Shown here piece after piece: positions 45,713 through 54,394 of a stretch of 64,000 nt of DNA (its first letter is position 1; the number at the start of each line of letters is the position of its first letter). The DNA is from Capsulimonas corticalis. Lineage in GTDB: Bacteria > Armatimonadota > Armatimonadia > Armatimonadales > Capsulimonadaceae. The stretch spans positions 6,944,001-7,008,000 of the forward strand of contig NZ_AP025739.1 in the NCBI RefSeq assembly GCF_003574315.2. Direction: 5' to 3'. Under the pieces are notes generated by a model. The model was given only the letters and a program-made list of their open reading frames with translations, was not told where the DNA came from and ran no database searches. Made by a program: the position numbers and the translations under genes.

Positions 45713-46099
45713 TCAATCGCTATTCGAGGCTTCTGATGCATCGAAGTCTTTCACGAATTCCCGCATTTCATCGTATTGATTGCGAAGATAAGCGACAAAT
45801 ATGGCGCCCGTTTTTTCGTCAATCTTGTCTGCGGCAGGAACTTCATCATCCAAATACTCTTTAATTCTACCCAGAGCATAGAATACTTCGTCGTCTATAT
45901 ATTCCGCTGGTTTTCTATCGCGCTCAATCAGTCCTACACGAACATCTTCGAATACTTTCTCGATAGAATTACGCCCATACTTTGCAATGTGAAAGCGGCC
46001 AGGCTGATCGATTACCACGTCTGAGGTGTAAAATGCAGAAGATAGCTTTTCAAATGGGTGACTAATCGACGCTGGGATAAATTCGGATAGTTTCTTCAT
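45713..46099 (-). CDS. Hypothetical protein
   Basis: 128 residues from ATG 46099, which has GGAG five bases upstream (the frame is open to 46132). Soluble, helical, acidic at the end (KDFDASEASNSD). Contains KIDEKTGAIFVAYLRNQYDE. It follows the Mrr-like nuclease gene on the same strand by about 55 bases, so they may share a transcript. Family unknown; a partner role for the nuclease is a guess. Confidence 0.5.
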   Translation of the reverse strand: MKKLSEFIPASISHPFEKLSSAFYTSDVVIDQPGRFHIAKYGRNSIEKVFEDVRVGLIERDRKPAEYIDDEVFYALGRIKEYLDDEVPAADKIDEKTGAIFVAYLRNQYDEMREFVKDFDASEASNSD

Positions 46100-46153
46100 G
46101 TCTACTCCATAACATGTTGCGTTGGAATGCATTTTAAATCAAACACGTTCCGA

Positions 46154-47074
46154 CTATGGACTGGGAATTATTTCACCTGTATCTTTATCAATTGTATATT
46201 TTTTCAATTCATCATCCCATACTATATAATCGGCATCGACTTGACTAACTAACAACTTAGCTAACCTGTCGACATTTTTCGTTACTGTGTTAGTAACTGC
46301 AAGTCGGAATTCCACTTCCAATTCAAGGCTACTCAGGGGATATTTTTTGCTTCCTGATACTTGAAGACTGTTGGTTGGTATGGAGATTGGGATTACTATA
46401 GGACTGGGGGATTTAAGGTCAAATAGAATGCCGTCGATGTGTTTCTGAACAATCTCTATAATTTGAAATCTCACGTCTTCCACATAAACATAAATTTCAT
46501 CGTCTTGCGATATTTGGCTCAATGAAAGATTATTATCCTTTAAGTCTCTGTCAAGATCAGGGTCAATCTGTGGGTTCGGCCAAGTATAACTTAATGACTT
46601 AATCTCAGGATACCAGGCGTTAGCCTCGATAACTATTTGACGAATGAAATTCCCCCAATCTGTATCCAAGAATTCTCTAAGAACTATCAACTCAATATTA
46701 TTGTACTTTGCAAGTTTGATTGCGTCCCTTGTGAAGCCTACAGGAGTTACAATGATGGCACGATCCGCTTTTGTCATGTTCGCTACAGTAATAAAACTTT
46801 GGACAATACTTATGCCAACTTTACCTTGCGAAACATCAAAGTCTTTGCATTCTATGACAATGCGCTTCAATCTCCCTTCCGTTTCAATCGTCACATCAAT
46901 TTGATGTGGTGCGCCACTTGCGCCAATAAGCTTAGCGTCGTGAGTCACTTTTGTGTTTTCGTAGAGTGCCTTCGATACTAGCGCAGTCAATATTTCATAT
47001 CGCGTGCCAGATTTGGTGGTGTCGATGTCTAAGTAATTATCAACCATCTTATCGTATTGGGATGAACTGCTCAT
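46154..47074 (-). CDS. Mrr-like restriction endonuclease-fold protein
   Basis: 306 residues from ATG 47074 (GAGG five bases before; open to 47092). The first about 150 residues follow the Mrr/REase pattern: SGTRYEILTALVSKAL, then GAPHQIDVTI (Asp) and RIVIECKDFD (Glu-x-Lys), then AIIVTPVGFTRDAIKLAKYN. D-(x)n-E-x-K is the catalytic core. The rest (about 155 residues) is beta-rich and not recognised; it may bind DNA or sense modification. Type IV Mrr enzymes cut modified DNA. AT-richer than its neighbours. Confidence 0.75.
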   Translation of the reverse strand: MSSSSQYDKMVDNYLDIDTTKSGTRYEILTALVSKALYENTKVTHDAKLIGASGAPHQIDVTIETEGRLKRIVIECKDFDVSQGKVGISIVQSFITVANMTKADRAIIVTPVGFTRDAIKLAKYNNIELIVLREFLDTDWGNFIRQIVIEANAWYPEIKSLSYTWPNPQIDPDLDRDLKDNNLSLSQISQDDEIYVYVEDVRFQIIEIVQKHIDGILFDLKSPSPIVIPISIPTNSLQVSGSKKYPLSSLELEVEFRLAVTNTVTKNVDRLAKLLVSQVDADYIVWDDELKKYTIDKDTGEIIPSP

Positions 47075-47190
47075 GGTAACCTCATACATCAATAAGCAAA
47101 TAAGAGTATAACTCTTGAGTACAAAATAAAAGTCTACTGTCCATTGTGCGTCGGGCGGAACCCAGCCTTGATCGCCTCATTCTCCGTCAT

Positions 47191-47403
47191 TTACTGTCCC
47201 TGCGCCGTATTTCCGTACCAGTGTTGCCCAGGGAAATGGAAAATTCCAGTGTTGGTGTTGACCCAGACCTTGACTGAGTTATCTGCCGTCGCCCTGTGGA
47301 TCACCTTGTGATGGACGTGGCGCTTATGGTGGGCGGCGGCGTGGCCGACCGATGGCAGCGCCATCATGAGAGCGAGAAGCAGGATTGGCAGGCGTTTGAT
47401 CAT
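47191..47403 (-). CDS. Small secreted protein (VWVNTxxGxxHxPG...WYG type)
   Basis: 70 residues from ATG 47403 (AAGGAAA upstream; open to 47445). Signal peptide of about 22 residues (IKRLPILLLALMMALPSVGH), a His-rich linker (HHKRHVHHK), and a C-terminal VKVWVNTNTGIFHFPGQHWY-G-N-T motif. That motif occurs in many exported proteins of soil bacteria (VWVNTxSxVYHxPGxxWYGxT). Function unknown. It is transcribed divergently from the mutasome. Confidence 0.65.
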   Translation of the reverse strand: MIKRLPILLLALMMALPSVGHAAAHHKRHVHHKVIHRATADNSVKVWVNTNTGIFHFPGQHWYGNTAQGQ

Positions 47404-47445
47404 GGCGAGTTTCCTTCGCTGCAAATGTGATGAACAAGCGATCAC

Positions 47446-47474
47446 ACTGTAACAATTTTCGACCCAATTGTCAA
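47446..47474 (-). promoter_or_regulatory. Promoter of the small secreted protein gene
   Basis: On the minus strand, TTGACA (47474-47469), a 17-base spacer and TACAGT (47451-47446) fit a sigma-70-type promoter about 40 bases before the start codon. Confidence 0.6.
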
Positions 47475-47533
47475 CTTCGCGATCCGCCGCTAAATGTCGT
47501 GAAATCTCCCGTACTTGCTACTATCCATGGTTG

Positions 47534-47547
47534 CGAACATTTGTTTG
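47534..47547. promoter_or_regulatory. LexA-type SOS operator 1
   Basis: CGAACATTTGTTTG fits the CGAAC-N4-GTTYG operator of LexA in Gram-positive-like lineages. Its right half shares the TTG of the TTGACA -35 box at 47545. The same motif occurs again before imuB. Repression by LexA is inferred. Confidence 0.75.
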
Positions 47548-47573
47548 ACAAAATCAGGATCGTGAAATATAAT
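47545..47573 (+). promoter_or_regulatory. Consensus promoter under operator 1
   Basis: TTGACA (47545-47550), 17 bases, TATAAT (47568-47573): a perfect sigma-70-type match, about 35 bases before the start of the small acidic protein. The -35 box overlaps the LexA-type operator, so bound LexA would block polymerase. Confidence 0.85.
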
Positions 47574-47608
47574 GACCCTACACGGCATTATCAAGGAGAA
47601 GGACATTC

Positions 47609-47980
47609 ATGAGCGAGACTATCACGACGGACGCCCCTACACACATCGGCAACCTGTTCGGCCCTGAGTGGGAGGATGAACTGGACTCGATGGATGGCAT
47701 AGTGAAGTCCGTGGGCAGTTTCATGCTAAAACCACACAAGCGTAGGGTTATTCTCACGCTCTCGGGCGTGCCTTCTGAGCCAGGCCAGAAACCGCCGCTC
47801 ATGTTTTTGGAAGCCTACAGCCCTGATGACGCTGATCAGATAGCCGATCAGATCAAACGCATGGCTCAAAGAGCACGTAAGGGCCAAAATATCGATCTTC
47901 AAGATGAAGAGCGCGATTATATACAAAACTTTGAAGGCTTCTTCGACAATCTCGATGAAGAAGACGACGAAGATGCATAG
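47609..47980 (+). CDS. Small acidic protein under SOS-type control, function unknown
   Basis: 123 residues; AAGGAGAAGG precedes ATG 47609. Soluble, helical and beta mixed; the body has RRVILTLSGVPSEPGQKPPL and SPDDADQIADQIKRMAQRAR, and the end is strongly acidic (DNLDEEDDEDA). It does not resemble ImuA/RecA-like or LexA proteins. Yet it holds the place that imuA-type genes take in imuA-imuB-dnaE2 cassettes, with its own LexA-type operator and consensus promoter. A role in the SOS response or in the mutasome is inferred from context alone. Confidence 0.65.
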   Translation: MSETITTDAPTHIGNLFGPEWEDELDSMDGIVKSVGSFMLKPHKRRVILTLSGVPSEPGQKPPLMFLEAYSPDDADQIADQIKRMAQRARKGQNIDLQDEERDYIQNFEGFFDNLDEEDDEDA

Positions 47981-48169
47981 TTTTTCCTAGCTCACCGCCC
48001 ATCGAATTCACCCCTTATCGTTCGGAAAATTGCTCCAGGGATTTGAGTTCATGCTCAATCTCGGGGGCAAATTCTGTTTCAATTCTCCTGCTCGCACTTC
48101 CGCAGCTTCTCCAGAACCATCATCAACTGTCAACCACTCTCCACTACTAGCGTCATTTGCCTCACAATA

Positions 48170-48183
48170 CGAACAAATGTTTG
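48170..48183. promoter_or_regulatory. LexA-type SOS operator 2
   Basis: CGAACAAATGTTTG, the same pattern as operator 1 (CGAAC-N4-GTTTG), again overlapping the -35 box TTGACA of the next promoter. Confidence 0.78.
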
Positions 48184-48210
48184 ACAAATGCACAAAGCGT
48201 CTACTATAAT
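48181..48210 (+). promoter_or_regulatory. Promoter of the imuB-dnaE2 operon
   Basis: TTGACA (48181-48186), 18 bases, TATAAT (48205-48210), about 60 bases before the imuB start. The operator covers the -35 box. Confidence 0.82.
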
Positions 48211-48268
48211 CATAAAAATCACTTGTCTACCACCATTTGAGAGCCACAGGACATGGAGGGTTATAGAA

Positions 48269-49720
48269 ATGATCGTATGTATCCGCACGGAAGCTATCGG
48301 GATCGCGTGTGAACGAGCGCGGCTTCCGCACCTTATTGGACAGCCGATTGTCTTGGCGACGGCGGACGGAGCCGTAAGGTACGCATCGGCGGAGGCAAGG
48401 TCGATGGGGATATCCAAAGGTTTATCGACATCTACCGCCAGCGCGCTCTGCCAGGGCCTGATCGTGCTACCATATGACCAGGCTTCCTATGCAGAAACCG
48501 CTGAAGCGATTTGGGATGTCGTCGCTGTAGAGACAAACTCAGTTGAACCGATCGATCCCGAACTTTGTTACGCCGAGTTCGACGGACCAGATGTCGTGGG
48601 GCGCGTGCAGCATCTCGCCGTGACCATCGCTGACAAGATCGGCGTGCCAATTTCGGTCGGGCTGGGAAGCTCGAAGCTGGTCGCGCGCGCAGCGGCACTG
48701 GTCAGAACCAAGGACCGCGATGCCCAGGTTCATGTCGAGGTGATCGAGCAGGGTCATGAACCTTATGTCCTCGCCCAGTTTCCCGTGGGTTTTCTTCCTG
48801 GTCTGGACGCCAAGCTCGTCCAGCGGCTCGGGAAGCTCGGCATAACGGCCATCGGCAACATCCGCAAAATCCCAGTCAGCGAACTGGAAAGGCAAGTCAA
48901 CAAGCAGATGTCTCTAAAACTGCGACGCCTTGCCATCGGTGAGGACAGTGATCCAGTGCAGGCTCTGTGGCCGCAGCAACGGATTGAGGCGCGTCATGCC
49001 TTCGATGACGAAGTTCGCCATGATGAGATCATCGCCCAAGCGTTGCAGGCGTGTGTGGTCAAGATCGCCTTCGACCTTCAACGCACTGGGAAATACTGCC
49101 GCACGGTCGCGCTCACAATCAAAGCCGATGATCAATCGTTCGTCTTCGAAAGCGAGCACCTCTATTCGCCATCCCACGATGCGGTCACCCTGCTGCGAAC
49201 CGCCAAACGACTTCTGGCACGCCTTCGGTTGCAGAAACCTGTGGTCGAGATTTCTCTAGCAGTAATGGGGATCGATGCTGGCGAAAGCGTACAACTCACG
49301 CTTTTGGATACTGTTGGCAATTCCGACTGTTTCGCTCACGAACGCCGCATCAGCCTTGAGGCTGAAATGCGAACCCTCCGCAAACGGTATGGACCAGCCT
49401 CGGTCGTGTCAGGTTCACTGCTACTCAAGTCATCAAAAGTGAATCTCTGGACCCACGCTTTAACGAAGCGCCGCGATGAGCGGGTCCGCGTATCCACAGA
49501 TCAATTCGGCATCCCCGTCCGATACAGTCGATCAGAACGCTCAACGTACGACAGCGGGCGTTACGAAATCACGCGAGTGATCGATCAATGGCGGTCGTCA
49601 ACCTGGTCCTGGGGCAAGATTGCCGAGGTCGACGCCTATCGGGTGATGACGGAACCTGATGGGACGTTCGAGTTGCATCGGATAGGCTCTGAGTGGCGGC
49701 TGCGTGCAATGGCGGATTAG
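48269..49720 (+). CDS. imuB: ImuB-type inactive Y-family polymerase subunit
   Basis: 483 residues from ATG 48269, with GGAGGG eight bases before it (the frame is open to 48188). Y-family landmarks are recognisable (SVGLGSSKLVARAAAL of the palm; FLPGLDAKLVQRLGKLGITA of the helix-hairpin-helix), but the catalytic acids are missing. The N-terminal D-x-D/FF motif reads CIRTEAIGIA, and the S-x-D-E motif reads EPIDPELCYAEF. This is the mark of ImuB, which bridges the beta clamp and DnaE2. The C-terminal Trp-rich part (WRSSTWSWGK, ELHRIGSEWRL) also fits ImuB. TAG stop; dnaE2 follows after nine bases. Confidence 0.85.
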   Translation: MIVCIRTEAIGIACERARLPHLIGQPIVLATADGAVRYASAEARSMGISKGLSTSTASALCQGLIVLPYDQASYAETAEAIWDVVAVETNSVEPIDPELCYAEFDGPDVVGRVQHLAVTIADKIGVPISVGLGSSKLVARAAALVRTKDRDAQVHVEVIEQGHEPYVLAQFPVGFLPGLDAKLVQRLGKLGITAIGNIRKIPVSELERQVNKQMSLKLRRLAIGEDSDPVQALWPQQRIEARHAFDDEVRHDEIIAQALQACVVKIAFDLQRTGKYCRTVALTIKADDQSFVFESEHLYSPSHDAVTLLRTAKRLLARLRLQKPVVEISLAVMGIDAGESVQLTLLDTVGNSDCFAHERRISLEAEMRTLRKRYGPASVVSGSLLLKSSKVNLWTHALTKRRDERVRVSTDQFGIPVRYSRSERSTYDSGRYEITRVIDQWRSSTWSWGKIAEVDAYRVMTEPDGTFELHRIGSEWRLRAMAD

Positions 49721-49729
49721 GGAGGCAAT

Positions 49730-52700
49730 TTGTATATAGAACTGCACTGCCATTCGCCATATTCATTCCTCGATGGCGCTTCTACAATTGAAGAGCTGGT
49801 CCGTCAGGCGGCGCTGTTTGGCATGCCTGCTCTGGCAATCACCGATCACAACACGCTCACCGCCGCAGTCAAGTTTCACGAAGTTTGCGAGCAGTACGGC
49901 ATAAAGCCGATCTACGGAACCGAAGTCACAATGAGCGACGGCAGTCACCTGACCCTACTCGCCAAGTCCCGCACGGGCTACGGAAATATCTGCCGACTGC
50001 TCTCCACCTCCTATGCTATCGGTGGTCGTCTCATGCCCGCACTTCCTTGGGATCAGCTCCCATTACACGCCGCTGGTGTGATTTGCCTCACGGGATGCAG
50101 ACAAGGAAAAATCAGTTCGCTCATTCGCGATCATCGTCACCTCGAAGCACTAATCGTAGCGCAGCAACTCAAAGATATCTTCGGCGACGATCTGTTCATT
50201 GAATTGCAAGACGACCTGACTCCTCACGCCGCGCGGGTTTGCCATGAGCTTGTTCTTCTGGCGCGGAGGATTGGCGCACGGTGCGTCGCGACCAACAACG
50301 TGCATTATGCTACCAGCGACGGAATGATCGCTCACGACGTAAAACGATGCATCGCCATGGGGATTACGACCGCCGAGCATCACATTGCCAGGCCGTTCAA
50401 CACCGAGCGGCGGTTGAAATCAGCCAAAGAGATGTGTGATCTGTTTTCGTGGTGTCCAGAGGCGGTCGCCAACACGATGCTGATCGCCGAACAGTGCAGT
50501 GGCGACGGAATTATGCCGCTGGGCGAGGAATTTACGCCTGATTATCCGACTGCCAATGGGGAATCGGCGGTGGAGCATTTGCGCACACTGGCGTACGAAG
50601 GCGCGCGGCGACGGCGAGGGAACTTCACGCGTCAGGGGAAAGAGCGCCTCGACTACGAATTGAAGCTTCTGGCCGAACTGGGCTACACGGATTTTGTTCT
50701 TCACGCCGCGCGGATCGTGCGCTGGGCGCGGGGTGAAGGGATAATGGTCACGGGCCGTGGGAGTGGAGCCGACAGCGAAGTTTGTTACTGCTTGGGCCTC
50801 ACGGACATCGACGTGCTGGAGAGAAACCTTCCTGTGGCGAGATGGGTCGCGCCAGGCAAAAACCCCGACATAGATATCGACTTCGAAGCGCGGCGGCGAG
50901 ATGATGTGTTCCGCTGGGTTTCCAAGACTTATGGCGAAGAAAACGTGGCGCTCTGTTGCACCTATACCACCTATTGGGCCAAAGGCGCTCTCAGAGACAT
51001 CGGAAGAGCTTTGGCGCTGCCGCCGCAGGCGCTGGCGTGGTTCACTAAGCATATGAGCGGATTCTCCGACGCTGGCAAGATCGCCGAGGCATTCGCACGC
51101 AATGCCGAGCTTCGTGCTTATTCTTCTTTGACACAACGGTTCGAGCAGCTTTTTGATCTCTGCGGCAAGATCGCAGGACATCCAAGGCACCTTGGAAGCC
51201 ACTCATCGGGGCTAGTGCTCAGTGGCCTTCCTCTCTCCACCTTGAATGTAGTTACCCCGTCGGCGCGCGGCGTTTTGCCCATCGTGATGTTGGACAAAGA
51301 TGATGTTGAAACAATGGGTTCCGTGAAGCTGGATATTCTTTCTCTCCCGATCCTTTCTGTCGTCAAGGATTCAGAGCACGACATACAGCGCTCCGATGCA
51401 GATTTCTCTTACGACAACATCCCTCGTGAAGACCAGGCGACTTACCGAATGCTCTGGTCAGGAAATAATTGTGGCGCGTTTCAACTTGGGTCCCCTGCTC
51501 AGGCCGCACTCGCCACGCAACTCCATCCGCGCGACTTCGAAGACCTCGTACGAAGCTGCGCATTAATACGTCCAGGACCGATTAAAGCCAGAGCGGTGAA
51601 GAAGTATATCGCGGCGCGTAATGGATACTCACGGATCGAATACCTCCATCCATCACTGAAGCCTATCCTCGGAAGGACCTACGGCGTATGCTGCTTCCAA
51701 GAGCAAGTCAGCTACATCATCTCGGCCATGCTGAACATCAACGACGCCCAGGCCGATACATGGCGGAAACAGCTTGCCAAACACGCGCGGTTCGGAACGA
51801 TGGGACAGGCACGGGCGAGCTTCGTGAAGCGATCTTGTCAGGTCCACCGCGATCTTTCAGTGGAAAATTCCAACAAAATCATGGACGAACTGGAGGGATG
51901 GGCGTCGCTCGGGTTTGTCGAGGGGCATTCAGCGTCTTTCGCCTTGACTGCCCAAAAGACCGCCTACATGATCTGCCACAATCCGATCCAATACTACGCC
52001 GCCCTGATGAGCAATCAGCCGTGCGGATTTTATGATCCTCAATCCATTGCTGCCGAAGCCAGGCGGCGCGGAGGGCAAATCCTCCCATTGGACATCAATG
52101 TAAGCGAATTGGCTTGCACCACGGACGACGAAGCGACCTCGATCCGTATTGGATATTGCCTTGTAAGTGGCATCCGAAACGAAGATGTTGAAGCGATCTT
52201 GGCCGAGCGTGCGAACGGCGAGTATCGCAGCTTGCTCGATTTCTGCGTGCGCCTCCCCCTTAGGCGCGACCTACTCGAAAGCCTCATCTTATGTGGCGCT
52301 TTTGACGCTCTTCATGACTTTAACCGCCGCGGTCTCATCTGGCGTTTGAACGAGACTCTCGCCAAAGCCCAAGCCATCCGCGCCGATACCGTAAGCAGTT
52401 CACAAAAGCGCTTGGATATTCATTTGATCGGTGCGAACGCGACACCGATTGCCTGGGAAATAGAGGATTTTAGCGACTGGGATAAACTGCTTTGGGAGTG
52501 GAGGATCGTCTCCGTGACCACGAGTTGTCACCCATTTGCCCACCTGAGACAGTCGCTGGCGGCGCGGGGCATCATCACGGCGCATGAGGCGATGCAGCTC
52601 AAGACGGGGTTCAGGGCGACCGTAGCGGGGTTGAACATCCGACCGCACAGGCCACCGTCGAAGTCGGGCGGCAGACATCTGTTTTGTACAATCGAGGACG

Positions 52701-52939
52701 AGAGCGCGTACATGCAGAGCGCTTTTTACGGCACGAACATCGACGACAATATGGCGACGATTCTGCTCAGTCCAGCCGTGATCGTGAGAGGAAGGATGAT
52801 CCGTAAGGGCTACGGATGTTCAATGGAGGTTGAAAGGGCGTGGCCGCTGAGCATTCGGGATTTCCGCCCAGCGGAGAGCGTTGAGAGCCGTCAGGAATTG
52901 GTCGAGGTGGCGCGGAGTGGGGCGAGGAGCTATAGGTGA
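49730..52939 (+). CDS. dnaE2: Error-prone DNA polymerase III alpha (DnaE2)
   Basis: 1069 residues from TTG 49730; GGAGG stands four bases before it and overlapping frames do not offer a better start. PHP domain at the N-terminus (ELHCHSPYSFLDGAST, then AITDHNTLTAAV). The polymerase palm has the catalytic aspartates in NPDIDIDFEARRRDD (about residues 379-393), and a C-terminal OB-type fold (about 950-1030). The length fits DnaE2 (about 1040-1090) rather than replicative DnaE1. Together with ImuB it performs SOS-induced translesion synthesis. Co-transcribed with imuB from the LexA-controlled promoter. Confidence 0.93.
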   Translation: MYIELHCHSPYSFLDGASTIEELVRQAALFGMPALAITDHNTLTAAVKFHEVCEQYGIKPIYGTEVTMSDGSHLTLLAKSRTGYGNICRLLSTSYAIGGRLMPALPWDQLPLHAAGVICLTGCRQGKISSLIRDHRHLEALIVAQQLKDIFGDDLFIELQDDLTPHAARVCHELVLLARRIGARCVATNNVHYATSDGMIAHDVKRCIAMGITTAEHHIARPFNTERRLKSAKEMCDLFSWCPEAVANTMLIAEQCSGDGIMPLGEEFTPDYPTANGESAVEHLRTLAYEGARRRRGNFTRQGKERLDYELKLLAELGYTDFVLHAARIVRWARGEGIMVTGRGSGADSEVCYCLGLTDIDVLERNLPVARWVAPGKNPDIDIDFEARRRDDVFRWVSKTYGEENVALCCTYTTYWAKGALRDIGRALALPPQALAWFTKHMSGFSDAGKIAEAFARNAELRAYSSLTQRFEQLFDLCGKIAGHPRHLGSHSSGLVLSGLPLSTLNVVTPSARGVLPIVMLDKDDVETMGSVKLDILSLPILSVVKDSEHDIQRSDADFSYDNIPREDQATYRMLWSGNNCGAFQLGSPAQAALATQLHPRDFEDLVRSCALIRPGPIKARAVKKYIAARNGYSRIEYLHPSLKPILGRTYGVCCFQEQVSYIISAMLNINDAQADTWRKQLAKHARFGTMGQARASFVKRSCQVHRDLSVENSNKIMDELEGWASLGFVEGHSASFALTAQKTAYMICHNPIQYYAALMSNQPCGFYDPQSIAAEARRRGGQILPLDINVSELACTTDDEATSIRIGYCLVSGIRNEDVEAILAERANGEYRSLLDFCVRLPLRRDLLESLILCGAFDALHDFNRRGLIWRLNETLAKAQAIRADTVSSSQKRLDIHLIGANATPIAWEIEDFSDWDKLLWEWRIVSVTTSCHPFAHLRQSLAARGIITAHEAMQLKTGFRATVAGLNIRPHRPPSKSGGRHLFCTIEDESAYMQSAFYGTNIDDNMATILLSPAVIVRGRMIRKGYGCSMEVERAWPLSIRDFRPAESVESRQELVEVARSGARSYR

Positions 52940-52989
52940 TCACGCTCCTGGGATTGTAAACCCAGAAGCTTCGCATTTTCGTCGCCTGA

Positions 52990-53184
52990 TTACGGCTCTA
53001 TGTCCCAGGGCTGTTCCCAAGGTTTAAGTTTCCCGTTCTTTTTCAGGAGCGGATAGTAATTGCGCTGCATGGCAAGCAAATCCGCAACCTTCTCTTTAAG
53101 AGGTTTTCTGGCCTGCTTCTTGTGCCACTCTTTCTTTGCCGCGAAGATTCGCGCCACATCGAGTGGTAATGTCGTCTTAGGCAT
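52990..53184 (-). CDS. Small conserved soluble protein
   Basis: 64 residues from ATG 53184 (GGAG eight bases before; open to 53205). Helical and basic: EWHKKQARKPLKEKVADLLA, then a PWEQPWDIEP end. The KEKVADLLAMQ and PWE pattern occurs in small hypothetical proteins of many phyla. Convergent with dnaE2. Confidence 0.55.
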   Translation of the reverse strand: MPKTTLPLDVARIFAAKKEWHKKQARKPLKEKVADLLAMQRNYYPLLKKNGKLKPWEQPWDIEP

Positions 53185-53253
53185 TCTTTTTCTCCGCTGA
53201 AACATTATGGACTTCCGTTATTTGTTTCAACCTATCTAAATTTGCCACAGTGC

Positions 53254-53292
53254 CTTTGAACGCGGTGCATCTTAAACAAACCGCGTTCAAAG
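53254..53292. repeat. Perfect 13-bp inverted repeat
   Basis: CTTTGAACGCGGT (53254-53266) and ACCGCGTTCAAAG (53280-53292) are perfect inverted copies around a 13-base loop. It begins about 35 bases after the stop of the gene at 53328-53612 and precedes the next minus-strand gene. It may be a terminator without a T run, or an operator. Confidence 0.7.
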
Positions 53293-53327
53293 ACATTCAA
53301 AATCCATTAGTGTTTATCGCGCGGTCA

Positions 53328-53612
53328 TTACAATTTTGCCGTTCCTGAGATTATTCTGCCCTCAGTCACAACCATAACGTAAGGAATTTTTACATCGGCG
53401 TCCAGTGCGGCTGCTTCTACTTCCTTGACGCCTTCACGCTCGGCGTGAGAAAGGGATTCCTCATACTTCTTTGTGAATACTGATGGAACAGTTTCACTTT
53501 GCTCCCATCCCGTGGTGACAAGATTATTGATGAAGATCGGGATTTCTTCATCGTCATTTGGCGAATCTGCTGGCCCTTCCAGTTTTGTGGCAATTAGCAC
53601 GTGAAATGACAT
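53328..53612 (-). CDS. Small hypothetical protein
   Basis: 94 residues; AAGGA about eight bases before ATG 53612. Soluble alpha/beta pattern (SFHVLIATKLEGPADSPNDD; VMVVTEGRIISGTAKL). Not recognised. Confidence 0.5.
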   Translation of the reverse strand: MSFHVLIATKLEGPADSPNDDEEIPIFINNLVTTGWEQSETVPSVFTKKYEESLSHAEREGVKEVEAAALDADVKIPYVMVVTEGRIISGTAKL

Positions 53613-53710
53613 CGTTGTATCCTTCGATTTGGATTGGTTCGAAGTGCAGGTAAACCAACGACCTGTTCATCAATGCCGTTACAATATCCTCTGCAAGAAA
53701 TATTGAAAAT

Positions 53711-54394
53711 TCACAACGCCCCCACGCTCACGATGCACTCATCCGTATTCCACCGCGAGTTTCCCATCTTCTTGTCCACCAGGACCCCATACATTCCGTC
53801 GGCTTCATAGGGACGGCAGATCGAGAGCGCCTGATCAGCGGTGGTGTCCTGACTGAGCCAGTCATTCTCCTCGTCGCGGTGGACGATCACAGGCATACGG
53901 TTGTGGACGTGAGACACGAGATCGTTGGGGGCCACCGTCAGGATCGCGCACGACAGGATAGCCTGATTGGTCACAGGATCGATCCAGCGGTCGTAGACGC
54001 CCGCCAAACCAAACAGCTCTTGGTCCTTGACTTTGAAGTTGATCGGTTCCTTGGCTCCCTTTTCGCCGCGCCACTCGAAAAAGCCAGTTGCGGGCACGAG
54101 GCACCGCTGGCGTGCTTTCCAGGCGCTCCGATACAACGGCTTGCCTGCGATCTCCTCGCTGATCGCGTTTGTAGCGACCACCTTGCTCTGCATCTTGGCC
54201 CAGCTCGGGATAAATCCCCAACGCATGGCGTCCATGACGCGATCTCCGTCGCGCTGCAGGACCGTGGCTATGGTCTGCGTCGGAGCCACATTATAGTTCG
54301 GCATCGAGTTCGCCGCTTCGCCGAGGACCAACTGAATGCCGAAGTAGTCGGCCACATCCTTGGCGCTCACGGAGATATTGTATCGATTGCACAT
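53711..54394 (-). CDS. yedK: SRAP/HMCES-family abasic-site protein
   Basis: 227 residues. Starts MCNRYNISV; the Cys2 that becomes N-terminal after Met removal is the residue that forms a covalent bond with abasic sites in YedK/HMCES. Other family landmarks are intact: PNYNVAPTQTIATV (Asn, Pro), MRWGFIPSWAK, CLVPATGFFEW (Glu), and HVHNRMPVIV (His). It protects abasic sites in single-stranded DNA during replication. It lies 0.8 kb beyond dnaE2 on the other strand; I see no LexA-type box upstream. Confidence 0.92.
   Translation of the reverse strand: MCNRYNISVSAKDVADYFGIQLVLGEAANSMPNYNVAPTQTIATVLQRDGDRVMDAMRWGFIPSWAKMQSKVVATNAISEEIAGKPLYRSAWKARQRCLVPATGFFEWRGEKGAKEPINFKVKDQELFGLAGVYDRWIDPVTNQAILSCAILTVAPNDLVSHVHNRMPVIVHRDEENDWLSQDTTADQALSICRPYEADGMYGVLVDKKMGNSRWNTDECIVSVGAL

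Noticed and set aside
45458-45736. Plus-strand frame of 92 codons
   Set aside because: No ribosome site, runs through palindromes and overlaps the end of the minus-strand gene at 45713.
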